DNA of 33,065 bases from an uncultured bacterium (GTDB taxonomy: Bacteria; Verrucomicrobiota; Kiritimatiellia; RFP12; UBA1067). Below, in pieces: positions 1 to 10,103 of the stretch. Each line of letters begins with the position of its first letter. Position 1 is the first letter of the stretch. The notes beneath the pieces were generated by a model. It searched no databases and had not been told where the DNA came from. It saw only the letters and a list, made by a program, of their open reading frames with translations. The translations under genes and the position numbers were made by a program. Location of the stretch: positions 1 to 33,065 of the forward strand of contig CACWIW010000034.1 in assembly GCA_902761035.1 (NCBI GenBank). Direction: 5' to 3'.

Positions 1-1692
1 CGTGAGCACCTGCACGTCCTGCAGCGGCTCCATGCGGAACTTGCGCGGGATGCGCGTGACCATGAAGTCGAGCGCGTAGGCGAGCGCCTTCTGCGGGTCT
101 TCCTGCTGGATGAAGTAGAAGTCGCTCTCGCCCGCCGTACTCGTCTCGAACGGCTCGCCCGCGTTCACGTGGTGGGCGTTGCGGACGATGAGGCCGGAAC
201 TGTCCTGGCGGAATATCTCCGTGAGGCGCGCGGCGGGGATCGCGCCGGAGGCGATGAGGTCGTGCAACACGTTGCCGGGACCGACGGAGGGGAGCTGGTC
301 CGTGTCGCCTACGAGGATGAGCGTCGCGTGCGCGGGCAGCGCCGCGAGGAGGTCGTCCATGAGCTTGATGTCCACCATCGACGTCTCGTCAAACACGAAC
401 ACGTCGCCCGGCACGGGGTTGTCCGCGTTGTACGTGAACTCGTTCGTCTGCGGGTTGTACTTGAGGAGGCGGTGCACCGTCACCGCGGGCGCGCCGGTCG
501 ATTCCGTCATGCGCTTCGCGGCGCGTCCGGTGGGCGCGGAGAGAAGGACCTTGATCACGGGCTTGCCACCCACGCGGCGCGCGCCATAGATTTCCACGAG
601 CGCGCGGATGATCGTGGTCTTGCCTACGCCAGGTCCGCCAGTCACGATGCACACCTTCGACCGGAGCGCGAGACGCACCGCGTTGAGCTGCGCGGGGGCG
701 AGCGTGAAACCGGTCTTCTGTTCCCACCACTTGATCGCCCGCTCGGGGTCGATTTCGCCGAAGGACTGCGGCGCGTCGAGCAACTGACGCAGCTTCGCCG
801 CCACGCGGTTTTCGGCGAAGAAGAGATCCTTCATGAAGATGCGTCCGTCCTCGCGCACGACGCGTCCCGCGTCGACTTCGGCGGCCAGTGCCTCGGCGAG
901 CTTCTCCACGGAAATGCCCACGAGCTCCTGCGCGTGGAGGAGCAGGTCAGGCTCGGATGTCCAGCAGTGGCCCGCCTCGTCCGCCTCCGTCTGGAGCGTG
1001 TGGACGATCGAGGCGCGCGCGCGCAGGGGCGAGTCATGCGGCATACCCACCGCCCGCGCGATGCGGTCGGCCGTCGTGAAGCCGATGCCCCAGATGTCGC
1101 GGCTGAGGCGATAGGGATCAGCCTTGATGACGGCAATGGAGTCGGCGCCGTAGCGACGGTAGATCTTGGTGGTCTGCGCTACGGAGATGCCGTATGTCTG
1201 CGTAAAGATCATCAGCTCGCGCGTGCCGCGTGCCTCCCGCCACGCCTCACGGATCTTCTCGATCTTCTTCGGACCGAGCTTGGGGATTTCGCGGAGACGA
1301 CCGGAATGGTGTTCCAGCACGTCCATCGTGTCGGCGCCGAACTTATCCACGATGCGGTTCGCGAGTACGGGGCCGATGCCGTAGATGAGTCCGCTCGCGA
1401 GGTAACGCCGTACACCCTCGGTGGACTTCGGCGGGATGCAGGAAATGCTCTTCGCCTTGAACTGGCGTCCGCGCACGGGGTCGTTCACCCATTGTCCCGT
1501 GGCGTGCAGCTCCTCCCCTTCCCACGCCGCCGCGCAGGTACCGAGCACCGTCACCTCGCGCTGGGCGAGACGGAAACGCCCGTCGTCTGCAAGCGTGACG
1601 TGCAGGATGGTGAAGCCGTTCTCGTCGTTGCGGAAGACGATGCTCTTCACCGTCCCGTCGACGGTCGTCAACTCTTCAGGCGTATCATTCAC
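1..1692 (-). CDS. recD2: RecD2-type ATP-dependent DNA helicase (3' end beyond window)
   Basis: This is a superfamily 1B 5'-3' DNA helicase acting on DNA ends or stalled forks in repair. 564 codons are visible and the stop lies outside the window; RecD2 proteins are usually about 720-750 aa, so roughly the last quarter is missing. The N-terminal part carries helix-hairpin-helix-like stretches ([32 protein letters not shown]) typical of RecD2 rather than RecD of RecBCD. Walker A is GGPGVGKTT at residues 352-360 and the Walker B/motif II DETSM begins at D435, followed by [12 protein letters not shown] (motif III). I chose the GTG at 1692 because it overlaps the stop of the upstream cyclophilin gene (GTGA, 4 bp), which suggests translational coupling, and because the alternative ATG at 1688 runs into a stop after six codons. 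The family call is firm; the exact start is likely. Confidence 0.93.
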   Translation of the reverse strand, partial: MNDTPEELTTVDGTVKSIVFRNDENGFTILHVTLADDGRFRLAQREVTVLGTCAAAWEGEELHATGQWVNDPVRGRQFKAKSISCIPPKSTEGVRRYLASGLIYGIGPVLANRIVDKFGADTMDVLEHHSGRLREIPKLGPKKIEKIREAWREARGTRELMIFTQTYGISVAQTTKIYRRYGADSIAVIKADPYRLSRDIWGIGFTTADRIARAVGMPHDSPLRARASIVHTLQTEADEAGHCWTSEPDLLLHAQELVGISVEKLAEALAAEVDAGRVVREDGRIFMKDLFFAENRVAAKLRQLLDAPQSFGEIDPERAIKWWEQKTGFTLAPAQLNAVRLALRSKVCIVTGGPGVGKTTIIRALVEIYGARRVGGKPVIKVLLSAPTGRAAKRMTESTGAPAVTVHRLLKYNPQTNEFTYNADNPVPGDVFVFDETSMVDIKLMDDLLAALPAHATLILVGDTDQLPSVGPGNVLHDLIASGAIPAARLTEIFRQDSSGLIVRNAHHVNAGEPFETSTAGESDFYFIQQEDPQKALAYALDFMVTRIPRKFRMEPLQDVQVLT

Positions 1693-2225
1693 TTCGCGGG
1701 AGCGGCCGCGCTTGTCGCGGCCGGTTCCGCCGCCACGTGGACCTTCTTGATGACGATGGGTTCCTCGGGCACGTTCTGGTGGGGACCGGCGAAACCGGTC
1801 TTCACCTTCGCGATCTTGTCGACCACGTCCATGCCGTCCGTGACCTTGCCGAACACGGCGTAGCCGTAGTGCTGCGGCGTGGGCGCGCGGAAGTTGAGGA
1901 AGTCGTTGTCGACGAGATTGATGAAGAACTGGCTCGTGGCGGAGTCGACCACCATCGTGCGCGCCATGGCGATCGTGCCGCGCTTGTTGGTGAGGCCGTT
2001 CGCGGCCTCGTTCTTGATGGGCGCCTTCGTGGGCTTCTGGTCCATCGCCTTCGTGAAGCCGCCACCCTGGATCATGAACCCGTCGATCACGCGGTGGAAG
2101 ATCGTGCCGTCGTAGTGGCCGCTCGCCGCGTAGTCGAGGAAATTCTTCACGGTCACCGGCGCCTTCGCGTCGTCGAGTTCGACCGTGATCGAACCCATGC
2201 TCGTCTCAATTGTCGCTTTCTTCAT
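1689..2225 (-). CDS. ppiB: Cyclophilin-type peptidyl-prolyl cis-trans isomerase
   Basis: This enzyme catalyses cis-trans isomerisation of X-Pro bonds and assists protein folding. The 178-aa product has the cyclophilin core: [13 protein letters not shown] at 43-55 with the catalytic Arg at 45 and substrate-pocket residues F50, M51 and Q53, then [14 protein letters not shown] and the [17 protein letters not shown] ending. There is no signal peptide, so it should be cytoplasmic, like PpiB (164 aa in E. coli); a short Ala-rich tail (about residues 163-178) accounts for the extra length. The start ATG at 2225 has an AAGGAG Shine-Dalgarno about 7 nt upstream, and an extended -10 promoter lies about 30 nt further up. 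Much longer upstream reading in the same frame crosses the neighbouring gene and is not real. The gene is the first of a two-gene unit with recD2. Confidence 0.95.
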   Translation of the reverse strand: MKKATIETSMGSITVELDDAKAPVTVKNFLDYAASGHYDGTIFHRVIDGFMIQGGGFTKAMDQKPTKAPIKNEAANGLTNKRGTIAMARTMVVDSATSQFFINLVDNDFLNFRAPTPQHYGYAVFGKVTDGMDVVDKIAKVKTGFAGPHQNVPEEPIVIKKVHVAAEPAATSAAAPAK

Positions 2226-2253
2226 GTCTCTTCTCCTTCTGGGGAACGCAAAT

Positions 2254-2262
2254 AGTATAGCA
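2254..2262 (-). promoter_or_regulatory. Extended -10 promoter for ppiB-recD2
   Basis: Read on the minus strand the sequence is TGCTATACT, an extended -10 (TGn + TATACT), with no recognisable -35 17 bp upstream. A transcript would start near 2247, giving a leader of roughly 20 nt with the AAGGAG ribosome site. The same element type recurs before four other genes in the window. Confidence 0.6.
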
Positions 2263-2314
2263 CAATTATGAGTAGTTAGCGGCTCGTGCTTTGTGGTTAG
2301 TACCTCGGGGCCTG

Positions 2315-5300
2315 TTATCTGTTGGCGGCGACGCGCTGGATGGACGCGCCGAGGGCTTTCGGCAACACGAGGATCGCGAACTCGGCGGGCTTGAAGCTGG
2401 AGTCGGTCGAAATGCTCGCGTAGTCGAACGCGCCGCGCAGGTCGGTGTAGCCGTCCTTGTGGAATTTCGTCTCGCGTCCGGACGCGTCGCGCACATACAC
2501 CTTCACGTACGCGCCCGCAACCGGCTTGCCCTTCCTCTCCCTCACGCGCAGCTGACGTGTCTCGCGCGAGACCTGCACGTCCAGGCCGCCGGACGTCAGC
2601 GCGAGGCGGTCCTCGGCCCGTCCGTCCGCACCGGATGCCACGAGCACGAGGTTCGTGCGCAGGAGCGTCTTCGGCAGCGCGACGTGCGCCTCGCGTCCGT
2701 CCGTGAACCGCACCTCCTCGGTCCACGCCGGCTTCATCCCGAGCACACCGCCCGAAACTGCCAGGTCCGCGCCGAACGGATTCTTCGAGAAGCCGATCTC
2801 CACGTCCACGGGATACGCCTTCAGGGTGCAGGACGCGAGGTTTCGCGCCGTCACGACCACGCCCTCCGTGGCGCCGTCCTTCGACTCGGCCTTCAGCGCG
2901 AGCGTCGGCGCGGAGGCCGTCTGGTCGCCCGGCGCGGAGGACGCCTCTTCGCCGGCGGCGACTTCGTCCGCCTGCGTCACCACGTCGCGGAACCGGCCGC
3001 GCCAGAGCGGCGTCGCCGCCGCGTCGGCCCACTTCTCCGCGAACGCGCGCCCGCCCGCCGCGTCCCCGCGCGAGAACGCGAGGTACGCCTTCATGTAGTC
3101 GAGCTGCATTTTCGTCTCGACATCGGCGGCGTCGACCGCCGCGACCTGCTCCTCGGCCTCGGAAATCCGGTCCTGCGCCACGAGGTACACGGCCGCGAGA
3201 AGCCTGTCGCCCGGCTCAGGCGTCCGCTTCGCGGCAAGCGTGTCGAGGAACTCCCGGTACGTCTTCGCAAGCGTCTTGTTCGCGATGGTCGCCGCGCCGC
3301 CCTTGGCGTGGGCGCGCGCGTTGATGACCGGCCAGTACTCGCGGTGTTCGAACACGTCGTCGGCCTCCGGTCCGATCTCCACGAGGGACGACCTGAACGC
3401 CGGGCCGAGCCTCGGCGCAAGACGCCTCCTGTTCTCGCGCCGCGACAGGACCTCGCGCACCCTTCCGGCGTCGAACGCCTCCTTCCACTCGAGCCCCGCG
3501 AGCCACAGTTCCTGGCAATAGACGCCGCGCCCGTCGAGGACCGCCAGCGCCTTCTTCGCGAAATCCCCGTCGATGAACCGCCAGCCCGTCTTCACGAGAT
3601 CGACGTTCGCGAGGTTCTTCGTTTTCAGGTACTCCAGCACCTCTCCCTTCGTCGCCTTCTGCGAGACGTACCGCCAACTCGTCGTGTCGCGTTTCGACGA
3701 CTCCGCAACGACGTTGCAGGCGAATTCGCCGCTCGCGCCGGTGCGCTCGCCGCGCTCCACGACGACGACGGGCGCGGCCTTGCCGATTCCCTCCTCGGCG
3801 AGCGGGAAGTAGAACTTCTGGTCGGAGATCCGCGACATGCCGTACGGCTCCAGCACGACGGACTGGTCCTCGGACGCATACCCCCTCTCCAGCGGGAACG
3901 CGCCTTCGGGGAGTTGCGAGACGACGCGCACGCGCCGCCTCTTCGCGGTCGGGTTCATGGCGATCGTCTCGATGCTGTAGACCTTCCCCCGCACAAATTC
4001 TTCAACAGCCTCCTTCAGCGACCCGTCCTCGTTCTTCTCCGCCACGTCGAAGAAATGCCGCTCCACGCGCACCACGTCGCGGCCGCCGCCCTGCACCCCG
4101 CCGCGCGAGAACACGATCTCCTTTCCGCCCCCCGCCTCGAAACCGAGGTCCGTAAGCGCAAGCGCGGCGATCTTGTCCGTGAGCGTGCCGACGGCGTCGA
4201 TGACGGACGTCGTCCTGAACGCGCCCTCCGTACCCGCCGCGACCGACGCCGCGTAGTCCCGCCAGAAACGGCTGGGGTTCGCAAGAGGAAGCGTGTCTGC
4301 GGCATGGCGACGCCTGTACCAGTTCGACTCGACCCATTCCTTCGTGCGCTCCGGCGGGCGCCAGAACTGGCGGTTCTGACGCCGTTCGATCTCCGCCTGG
4401 CGGTTCTTCGCCTTGCTAATCGCGCCATACGCCTTCGCCGACCTCATCGCCCTGCCCGACATCTGAGGTGCAGCAGCAGCCGGTGCATACGCCCGCTGGT
4501 TCGACCAGGCGGACTGGACGTCCGCCACCATCCCTCCCCGTGCCGCCAGTGGCTTCGCGCCACGCAGCTGGTACAAATTGTCCTGTCTTGTCCAGCCCTG
4601 GTCATTCCAAGGTTCGTTTTTGGAAAGCGCCGCCCTGCGGCGCTTGGTCTCCTGATTGGATTCCATTTCATTCAGCTCGACTTCCCTTTCCATCTCCGCA
4701 AGAGCAATCGACATGCGCCGATCGTCCTCGTCGGGATTGACCGGGTTCGCCTTGCACCAGTCCGCGAAGTTCCGCGCGACGACCGGCGCAACGGACTTCA
4801 CGCGCCGAGCCAGCAGACACTGCTCCAGCGCGTTGAGGTCCTGCAAGCGCCCCGGCGCCGCGTAGTCGGACACGTCCTCGCCGAGGAGCCACTTGTCCAT
4901 GAAATCCTTGAGACGCTTGTTCCTGAGGTTCGGCGCGACAACCGCGCCGAAGAACGCGCGGTCCTTCTCGTGGATGAAGAGGTCGAGTTCGTGCGAGGCG
5001 TACTTGCCGTACAGTTCGCGTTTCTCCTTGTCGCCCTTCCGTCCCCAATCCGCAAGGAAGCCGAATTCGGCGAACGCGCCGCGTCCGCTCGTGTCGAGCG
5101 AGAGAAGGAGCTGGTAAAGTTCGCCCACGGTCGCATAGCCCTTCGCGTACCCGGAGTCGGCAAGCGCGTCGAACCCCTTCTTCACGCGCAGGTCGAGCGG
5201 CGCGAACGGCACGAGCGCCCCCGCAAGCGCGACCTCGTCGATCGTGCGCCCGTCGGTGACGACCACCGACACGTCCTGCATCCCCGCCGCCTTGGAGAGG

Positions 5301-8300
5301 TCGACCTCGACAAGGCCGTCCGCGCCGGGTTTCAGGTTCGCGAACACCGCCATCGGATTCGGCAGGAAATCGCGGCAGGCGAACGCCCATTGCGCGTCTG
5401 AACCACTAAACGGGATCCCGGCCGCGTCTTCCGCAGCCGCATCCGACGCGAGGACGTCCGCCCAAGCCTCGCCGTCCTTCTGGCGGACCTCGTCCGTGCT
5501 TGTTTCAGTCGTGGTCCACGGATTGAGTATGAGCGACGGGCGCTGAAGCATGTTGCCCGTGCGGCCCGGCTCCTGGCGGCGGTCGAAGATGTAGCGGAGC
5601 TTGTCGCCGAGATCGCGTCCCGACACATAGCGGCTTCTCGCGTCGCCCCACTTCCAGACGCGCATCGCCGGATTGTCCAGCTGGAGCGCCAGCGCCGTGA
5701 ACGGGGACGGCCCCTCGCGCACGTCGCGCATCGTGCGCGCGGCGAACACGTGGACGCGTGCATCCGCGCCCGCGTTCGCCACGCGCACGCGCAGGATGCC
5801 CTTCTGCGAGACGTCCGCCGACTCGATTCGGAGCGAGTTCGGCGCGCCGGTGTCCGTCACGGCGCGCGCCGCGCCCGCGACGACTCCGCCCTCGCCGACG
5901 CCTTCCCCTGTCCGCACGACGGCTATCTTCACCGTCGGGATGTCCTCCGTCCTGAACGTGAGGCGGTAGTCGCCCGCGAGAAGCCCCGCAATCCGCAGCA
6001 CGCCGTTCGAGTACGAGCAGGCGCCGATGCAGTCAGCCGTGTAACTGCCGTCCTTGCTGACGGCGAGCAGCGAGACGCGGTTCTCCATCTTGTCCGCGCC
6101 CGGCCACGCGCCGTCGAAGAGCCCGCGCACCGGCAACTCGATCGTCTCGCCCTCGGCGGACGCGATCGTCTTCGCCCCGTACGGCCACTTGACGCCGCAG
6201 TCCAGCTTCCACTCGTATCCCTCGAAGTTGCCGGTGGTCCGCTCGCCGACGGAGAACCTGCCGAGCCTGACGCGGTCGATGTCGACGAGCGGCCCCAGCT
6301 TGACCACGCCGTTCCCGTCGCCCTGGAGCGAGACCCAGCGCCAGAGCCGCGAATCTTCCTCATGCACCACGCGGTGGTGGAAGCCGATGATCATGGCGCG
6401 GTGCGGAAGCGGCTCCCCGGTCCTGCCGCGGCACTCGAGGAAATATCCCTCGGACGTGCGGCGCAGGAAAAGCTGCTCGACGACGGTCGTCCCCGCGATG
6501 CCGTTTGCCGGACAGGTGCGCGTCGCCGACACGCGCGCGTCGTCGCCGCCGGACGCGCGCTTCACCGTGCCCTCCAGCCGGAATTCGACGCATGCCAAGT
6601 TGGCCGGCACCTTGAACCGGCAGACGCTCTCCGCGTCGTCGCGGAGCTCGAAGCCGGGGAACTTCTTCACGGTCTCGCGCCCCCTGACGTCGCGGAACGT
6701 CACGGACAGGACGGGGTTTTCAATGATCTTCAGCGTCGACGGCACGTCGCTCGTCTTGAGGACGGAACGGACAAGTGCGGTCGCCTCGCGTCCGGCGACA
6801 AGCGACTCCGGCGGCAGCACGACGCCCAACTCGAGCGAATACGACTCCGTCGCGTGGTTGAACGCGATGGTCGTGGCAAGACGTCCCGCCTCGATGAGGG
6901 CGGTCTTCTTGTGCGCCTCCCGGTCGGTTGTCGCAAAGGGAACGGGAATCTCGCCGCTCTCTTCCGCCTTGAATACGGTCTCGCCGATCCACAGCTTCGC
7001 ACCCTTGACGATTCGGCCTTCCTCGTCGAGCACGGCGAACACGTGCCCGGCCGCGTCGCGGCGCTCCGTGGCGCGGAGACGTCCCTTGCGCACGAGCGCA
7101 CGGCTCGCGACGCCCTGCCCGGAACACTCGACCACGTAGAGGCCGGGCTCCTTCAGTTCCGGGAATTCCAGCGTCTCGCGGTGGCGCAGGACGGACGGCG
7201 TCGCGTAGTCGATGGTCCGGACGTGCGTCGGCACGGCGCAGTCGAGGTCGATGTCCGCGGCGACCTCGCCCTTCGCCTCGCGGCACGCGGCGGCGGCGTC
7301 CAGCTCGAACACGGCCACGCGCATCTTCGGCACGTTCTTCACGTCGATCGCGAGCGTCACGGCGTCGGCGGATGCGAAGCGGCGCGGATTGGAGCGTGCC
7401 CAGTTCAGTTCGACGCGCTCCTGTATCGACTTGTACTTCTCGGGCGAGAGCGCGCCGACATCGACCTCGGCCGAAGGCTTCCCGGAAACGAGGTCGTACT
7501 CGGCAATCGTCGCGTTCGAGAAACGGCAGTCAACGTAGCCGTTGAAGTCGGAGGGGTGCTGTCCCTGTCGCGGACGCGCCACCTGCCGGCACGCGCAGAG
7601 GTACTTGCCGATCAGGTCGTCGCCGGACATGGCGTGTCCGCTTCCGTAGGTCTTGAGATACGTCCAGAACAGGTCGACGTTCTCCGACTCAAGCCCGTAT
7701 TCGCTGTAGAGCGCAAGGAGGCTCTTCTGTTCCGCGAGAAGCCGTTCCTTCCGCACGCTTTCACCGAGCGACTCCGCGAACGCGAGACGCCGTTTGAGAT
7801 TTTTTTCCCTCACGGAGAAGTCCGTGGCGTCATCGTCCGCGCCGGGGACGAGCTTGGCGAACACCGCGTCGATGAAGGCGCGGCTGCTGCTGTTGTGGAC
7901 CGGATGCCCGTTCCTGTACGTGGGGCCGCCGGTGAGACTCCAGCGCGGGTTGTCCTTCAGGGCCTTCGCGAGCGCGTCGAGCTGGGCGAGCGTGAGGTTG
8001 GCGAAGCGACCCGCCGCGACGGACCTGCGTCGTTCGGCGTCTTCGCCCTCGCCGGCCTTCAGGTACGCAAGGAGGTGGTCGAACATCCCCGGCGTGTCGG
8101 GAAGGAAGTCCTCGCGGGCGACGAGCTCGTTTATCGCGGCGTTCGTGCAGGCCGAATCTTCGAGAAAGGCGATGAACCTGAACTTCTCCGGCAGACGGGT
8201 CGCACGATCCATGTACGGGCTATGGCGCCACAGCTTCGCAAAGGCGATTTGATCCTGGTCCAGCTCCGAGGGATACGTATTCGGCTGGATTTCGGACTCC

Positions 8301-8722
8301 CGCACCGGGAGGCCCGACTTGATCCCGGCGTCGCCAAGTGCGCGCTTGAGCCGCCAGATGGCGTCCTTGCCCGCAGCGCTGTCATGGTCGTAACACAGGA
8401 AGTCCTGACGGTCGCGCAGGGCGGTGAAACTCGCGTTGTCCCAACCCCGGCTGCCGGTGGTACGAAGCGCGTCCCACTTGTTCAGCAGGGCGTCGGCGTC
8501 GGCGAGGCGTCCCTCGGTCTGGGCGTCAAGGATCGAATACGTGAACCACGCCTTCGATTCGGGGGGTAGCGTGGCGATCAGCGCCGCGCGGTTGGTGGAA
8601 AACGCATACGCCTCAGCGAAGCGGATATCCGACTTGTCGGAAAGGTCGAGCGCGCAGAGCGCGAGCGGCAACACCGCCAACGCAAGCGCCGCGGCAACTG
8701 CCTGAATGGGTTCTCTTTTCAT
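2315..8722 (-). CDS. Giant secreted MG2/alpha-2-macroglobulin-like protein
   Basis: A 2135-aa exported protein. Residues 1-24 form a signal peptide (MKREP, then a hydrophobic [17 protein letters not shown] stretch); the LALC sequence is a poor lipobox, so signal peptidase I cleavage is more likely than lipidation. Residues about 25-450 look helical. About 450-1100 is beta-rich with macroglobulin-like (MG2) segments such as [19 protein letters not shown]. About 1170-1350 and 1500-1950 look helical, with TPR-like features near 1840-1900. A basic, Gln/Arg-rich linker lies at about 1400-1470, followed by [14 protein letters not shown]. The C-terminus (about 2040-2120) is a carboxypeptidase-regulatory-like beta domain with [15 protein letters not shown] see no C-x-E-Q thioester motif, so covalent protease trapping is not expected. 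A surface or periplasmic protein-protection or structural role is inference. The ATG at 8722 is chosen because it precedes the signal peptide and has AAAGGA about 10 nt upstream; the 18 further upstream in-frame codons lack this context. Confidence 0.8.
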   Translation of the reverse strand: MKREPIQAVAAALALAVLPLALCALDLSDKSDIRFAEAYAFSTNRAALIATLPPESKAWFTYSILDAQTEGRLADADALLNKWDALRTTGSRGWDNASFTALRDRQDFLCYDHDSAAGKDAIWRLKRALGDAGIKSGLPVRESEIQPNTYPSELDQDQIAFAKLWRHSPYMDRATRLPEKFRFIAFLEDSACTNAAINELVAREDFLPDTPGMFDHLLAYLKAGEGEDAERRRSVAAGRFANLTLAQLDALAKALKDNPRWSLTGGPTYRNGHPVHNSSSRAFIDAVFAKLVPGADDDATDFSVREKNLKRRLAFAESLGESVRKERLLAEQKSLLALYSEYGLESENVDLFWTYLKTYGSGHAMSGDDLIGKYLCACRQVARPRQGQHPSDFNGYVDCRFSNATIAEYDLVSGKPSAEVDVGALSPEKYKSIQERVELNWARSNPRRFASADAVTLAIDVKNVPKMRVAVFELDAAAACREAKGEVAADIDLDCAVPTHVRTIDYATPSVLRHRETLEFPELKEPGLYVVECSGQGVASRALVRKGRLRATERRDAAGHVFAVLDEEGRIVKGAKLWIGETVFKAEESGEIPVPFATTDREAHKKTALIEAGRLATTIAFNHATESYSLELGVVLPPESLVAGREATALVRSVLKTSDVPSTLKIIENPVLSVTFRDVRGRETVKKFPGFELRDDAESVCRFKVPANLACVEFRLEGTVKRASGGDDARVSATRTCPANGIAGTTVVEQLFLRRTSEGYFLECRGRTGEPLPHRAMIIGFHHRVVHEEDSRLWRWVSLQGDGNGVVKLGPLVDIDRVRLGRFSVGERTTGNFEGYEWKLDCGVKWPYGAKTIASAEGETIELPVRGLFDGAWPGADKMENRVSLLAVSKDGSYTADCIGACSYSNGVLRIAGLLAGDYRLTFRTEDIPTVKIAVVRTGEGVGEGGVVAGAARAVTDTGAPNSLRIESADVSQKGILRVRVANAGADARVHVFAARTMRDVREGPSPFTALALQLDNPAMRVWKWGDARSRYVSGRDLGDKLRYIFDRRQEPGRTGNMLQRPSLILNPWTTTETSTDEVRQKDGEAWADVLASDAAAEDAAGIPFSGSDAQWAFACRDFLPNPMAVFANLKPGADGLVEVDLSKAAGMQDVSVVVTDGRTIDEVALAGALVPFAPLDLRVKKGFDALADSGYAKGYATVGELYQLLLSLDTSGRGAFAEFGFLADWGRKGDKEKRELYGKYASHELDLFIHEKDRAFFGAVVAPNLRNKRLKDFMDKWLLGEDVSDYAAPGRLQDLNALEQCLLARRVKSVAPVVARNFADWCKANPVNPDEDDRRMSIALAEMEREVELNEMESNQETKRRRAALSKNEPWNDQGWTRQDNLYQLRGAKPLAARGGMVADVQSAWSNQRAYAPAAAAPQMSGRAMRSAKAYGAISKAKNRQAEIERRQNRQFWRPPERTKEWVESNWYRRRHAADTLPLANPSRFWRDYAASVAAGTEGAFRTTSVIDAVGTLTDKIAALALTDLGFEAGGGKEIVFSRGGVQGGGRDVVRVERHFFDVAEKNEDGSLKEAVEEFVRGKVYSIETIAMNPTAKRRRVRVVSQLPEGAFPLERGYASEDQSVVLEPYGMSRISDQKFYFPLAEEGIGKAAPVVVVERGERTGASGEFACNVVAESSKRDTTSWRYVSQKATKGEVLEYLKTKNLANVDLVKTGWRFIDGDFAKKALAVLDGRGVYCQELWLAGLEWKEAFDAGRVREVLSRRENRRRLAPRLGPAFRSSLVEIGPEADDVFEHREYWPVINARAHAKGGAATIANKTLAKTYREFLDTLAAKRTPEPGDRLLAAVYLVAQDRISEAEEQVAAVDAADVETKMQLDYMKAYLAFSRGDAAGGRAFAEKWADAAATPLWRGRFRDVVTQADEVAAGEEASSAPGDQTASAPTLALKAESKDGATEGVVVTARNLASCTLKAYPVDVEIGFSKNPFGADLAVSGGVLGMKPAWTEEVRFTDGREAHVALPKTLLRTNLVLVASGADGRAEDRLALTSGGLDVQVSRETRQLRVRERKGKPVAGAYVKVYVRDASGRETKFHKDGYTDLRGAFDYASISTDSSFKPAEFAILVLPKALGASIQRVAANR
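4625..4645. repeat. Perfect 9-bp-arm hairpin inside the macroglobulin-like gene
   Basis: AAGCGCCGC, a 3-nt CCT loop and GCGGCGCTT form a perfect inverted repeat inside the coding sequence. It encodes part of the basic KRRRAALSK linker. It may be an inserted palindromic element or simply a codon-permitted hairpin in a tolerant linker. Confidence 0.5.
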
Positions 8723-8843
8723 GACTTGATGTCCTTTCTTTTTTCGTCGCAGACCCTCTTGCCCGTGACGACACACATTAAATCAATTCTGGTTCTCGGA
8801 GTTGTCATGGCACGGCAAAGAGATTGCAAAGATTTTGCAAAAT

Positions 8844-8873
8844 ATTATACCCGCGCCGTCGCACCGCTGTCAA
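8844..8873 (-). promoter_or_regulatory. Consensus sigma70 promoter of the macroglobulin-like gene
   Basis: On the minus strand TTGACA (8868-8873) is followed after 18 bp by TATAAT (8844-8849), both perfect consensus hexamers. The expected start near 8837 gives an unusually long leader of about 115 nt before the ATG at 8722, containing repeated TTTGCAA/CTTTGC words. Confidence 0.8.
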
Positions 8874-8895
8874 GCGCACCGTCAGCGGCCATTCG

Positions 8896-8935
8896 GGCAT
8901 AACATTGGCTTTGCCGGCATAACATTGGCTTTGCC
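8896..8935. repeat. Two perfect 20-bp tandem repeats
   Basis: GGCATAACATTGGCTTTGCC occurs twice head-to-tail (8896-8915 and 8916-8935), between the Abi_2 gene and the promoter of the macroglobulin-like gene. A shorter direct repeat, GCCATTGACA, is found at 8933-8942 and again at 8992-9001 inside the 3' end of the Abi_2 gene, so the 3' flank of that gene looks duplicated or rearranged. Confidence 0.7.
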
Positions 8936-8952
8936 ATTGACACAATCGATGT

Positions 8953-9855
8953 CTATTGCCAGATGAGGGAATTCTCAAAACCTGTTGGTAGTGCCATTGA
9001 CAGGCGATGTATACCGGGAAATTCGGCGAGAAGGCCCTTAAAGCGCGCCGGCCAATGTGACTGCGGAGCGATGACGTCAACCAACTGCTTAAGTATGCAC
9101 AACACAGAATATATCCGATGCGGGACGATCGGATAACGCTTTTCATGCCAGCGTGGATCCTTGTTTGGAATCCCTGGTGCTATGGCAAGATGCCGATTCC
9201 ACAAACGACCGTGATGGGCGCAGACATTACGTACAAAATTAAGCGACTTGAGCCATGTCTCGAAGGTGTCCGCATTGATGCCGAAATCCCGCGCAATGGC
9301 TTTCTTGTCACGCATTTTGAGCATTCGGAAAAATGTCAGCATGTTACCGAACGTCATTACCTCGGCGGCCATCCACAGAGGCATCCCGTTCGATGTATCG
9401 TATGTCCTGCGGAAGTGCGCGACAAACTCCTCATTAGACCGGCGCGTCTCCTCGTCAATGAAGTCGAGCGTCCTCGTGAAGCGCGCCATGTCGATGGGAG
9501 AAGCGAAGTTTGACGCATCGCGATATGCAAATGGACCGTACTGCGACGCAAACCGGTTGACGATCTTCGTGCGTGTGGCGATTTCTACACGCTCGATTCC
9601 GTCCAAAACGACACTCCTGAGTCGCCGGTCAAAACGATAGTTGTTCCAGACGTTCTCAAAAGACGTTCCAACTGCAAAGCGATTTAGGGAAGAGCTTGAC
9701 CGATACGGGAAAGAATACGCGCTCAGGCGATAGTAACTGACCGTAGCCAACGCACGTTCGGCAAACGCCCTATCCTCTATCGTCATGCCCCTTGATTCGA
9801 GAAGCCGCACTTGCGCCTCCACGGTCAAGGCAGGTTTTGTATAAGCGCTATTCAT
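8953..9855 (-). CDS. Abi_2 (AbiF/AbiD-like) abortive infection protein, HEPN type
   Basis: A 300-aa protein of the Abi_2 family, whose members act in abortive phage defence and carry a HEPN-type RNase signature. The N-terminal half has YYRLSAYSFPYR (41-52), a family hallmark, then NNYRFDRRLR and RVEIATRTKIVN. The C-terminal half has FVRNVCAHHGRLWNR with the RX4H motif at R209-H214, the expected HEPN catalytic pair. Later start positions would cut into the family-conserved N-terminus; the in-frame upstream extension (to about 10050) reads through a promoter and RNA-like region and is not credible. The ATG at 9855 has no Shine-Dalgarno and directly follows a hairpin with a seven-T tract, so translation is probably coupled to RNA structure or read-through. 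Neighbouring repeats and lower GC fit an acquired defence island. Family assignment is confident; phage specificity is unknown. Confidence 0.85.
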   Translation of the reverse strand: MNSAYTKPALTVEAQVRLLESRGMTIEDRAFAERALATVSYYRLSAYSFPYRSSSSLNRFAVGTSFENVWNNYRFDRRLRSVVLDGIERVEIATRTKIVNRFASQYGPFAYRDASNFASPIDMARFTRTLDFIDEETRRSNEEFVAHFRRTYDTSNGMPLWMAAEVMTFGNMLTFFRMLKMRDKKAIARDFGINADTFETWLKSLNFVRNVCAHHGRLWNRHLAIAPGIPNKDPRWHEKRYPIVPHRIYSVLCILKQLVDVIAPQSHWPARFKGLLAEFPGIHRLSMALPTGFENSLIWQ

Positions 9856-9920
9856 AAAAAAAGGGAAAACCCCCGAAATTTGAGCATAGGCCGAAACCCA
9901 TAGGCTTACGAGGGTGTGCT
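9856..9920 (-). ncRNA. Putative short RNA/attenuator leader of the Abi_2 gene (abiF-RNA-like)
   Basis: Between a good promoter (9927-9955) and the Abi_2 ATG lies a compact leader of about 65 nt. Its 3' end reads CGGGGGTTTTCCC then TTTTTTT on the minus strand, a small hairpin plus T-tract resembling an intrinsic terminator that ends exactly at the start codon. Upstream are a duplicated GCCTATG word and an ACCC/GGGT pairing that could form a second stem. An abiF RNA motif has been described upstream of abiF-type genes (recalled from the literature; the consensus could not be checked here). I infer a separate small RNA, with the protein made from read-through. A simple structured 5'UTR is the alternative. 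Confidence 0.55.
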
Positions 9921-9926
9921 GACGAT

Positions 9927-9955
9927 AGTGTAACAAATCCTGTGCGGGCACGCAA
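9927..9955 (-). promoter_or_regulatory. Promoter for the Abi_2-associated RNA and gene
   Basis: Minus strand: TTGCGT (9950-9955), 17 bp, TACACT (9927-9932). A start near 9920 would place the RNA/terminator-like leader as the first transcribed segment ahead of the Abi_2 gene. Confidence 0.6.
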
Positions 9956-10008
9956 GAGGGTGTCGAAAGATTTTCCCAATTGTAGGGCCATGGATGGAAA
10001 GCGTGATA

Positions 10009-10065
10009 CGGGAGGGCGAGTGTCCTCGCGAGCCGAATTGGTCGCGACAAGCTCGACCGCTCCCG
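10009..10065. repeat. 57-bp compound inverted repeat (three-way-junction fold)
   Basis: The outer arms CGGGAG (10009-10014) and CTCCCG (10060-10065) enclose two internal inverted repeats: CGAG-TGTC-CTCG and GGTCG-N9-CGACC. Together they could fold as a stem with two hairpin branches on either strand. It lies between the promoter of the Abi_2 gene and the end of the SIS-protein unit, so it may terminate the latter or be a dispersed repetitive element; there is no T-tract. Confidence 0.55.
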
Positions 10066-10103
10066 CTAAAGGCATCACATTGGCTTGTGTGCTTGGGGAG
10101 CGC

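Noticed and set aside
169..1863. 564-codon plus-strand open frame over the helicase gene
   Set aside because: Arg/Val/Glu-rich composition typical of the antisense of GC-rich coding DNA; the minus strand encodes an unmistakable RecD2.
2291..5401. 1036-codon plus-strand open frame
   Set aside because: Antisense shadow of the macroglobulin-like gene, with Arg/Leu/His-rich sequence and no domain.
5750..8569. 939-codon plus-strand open frame
   Set aside because: Same antisense effect on the same minus-strand gene; no ribosome site or protein-like segments.
9856..10050. N-terminal extension of the Abi_2 protein to 365 aa
   Set aside because: The extension covers the promoter and terminator-like leader and has no family resemblance.
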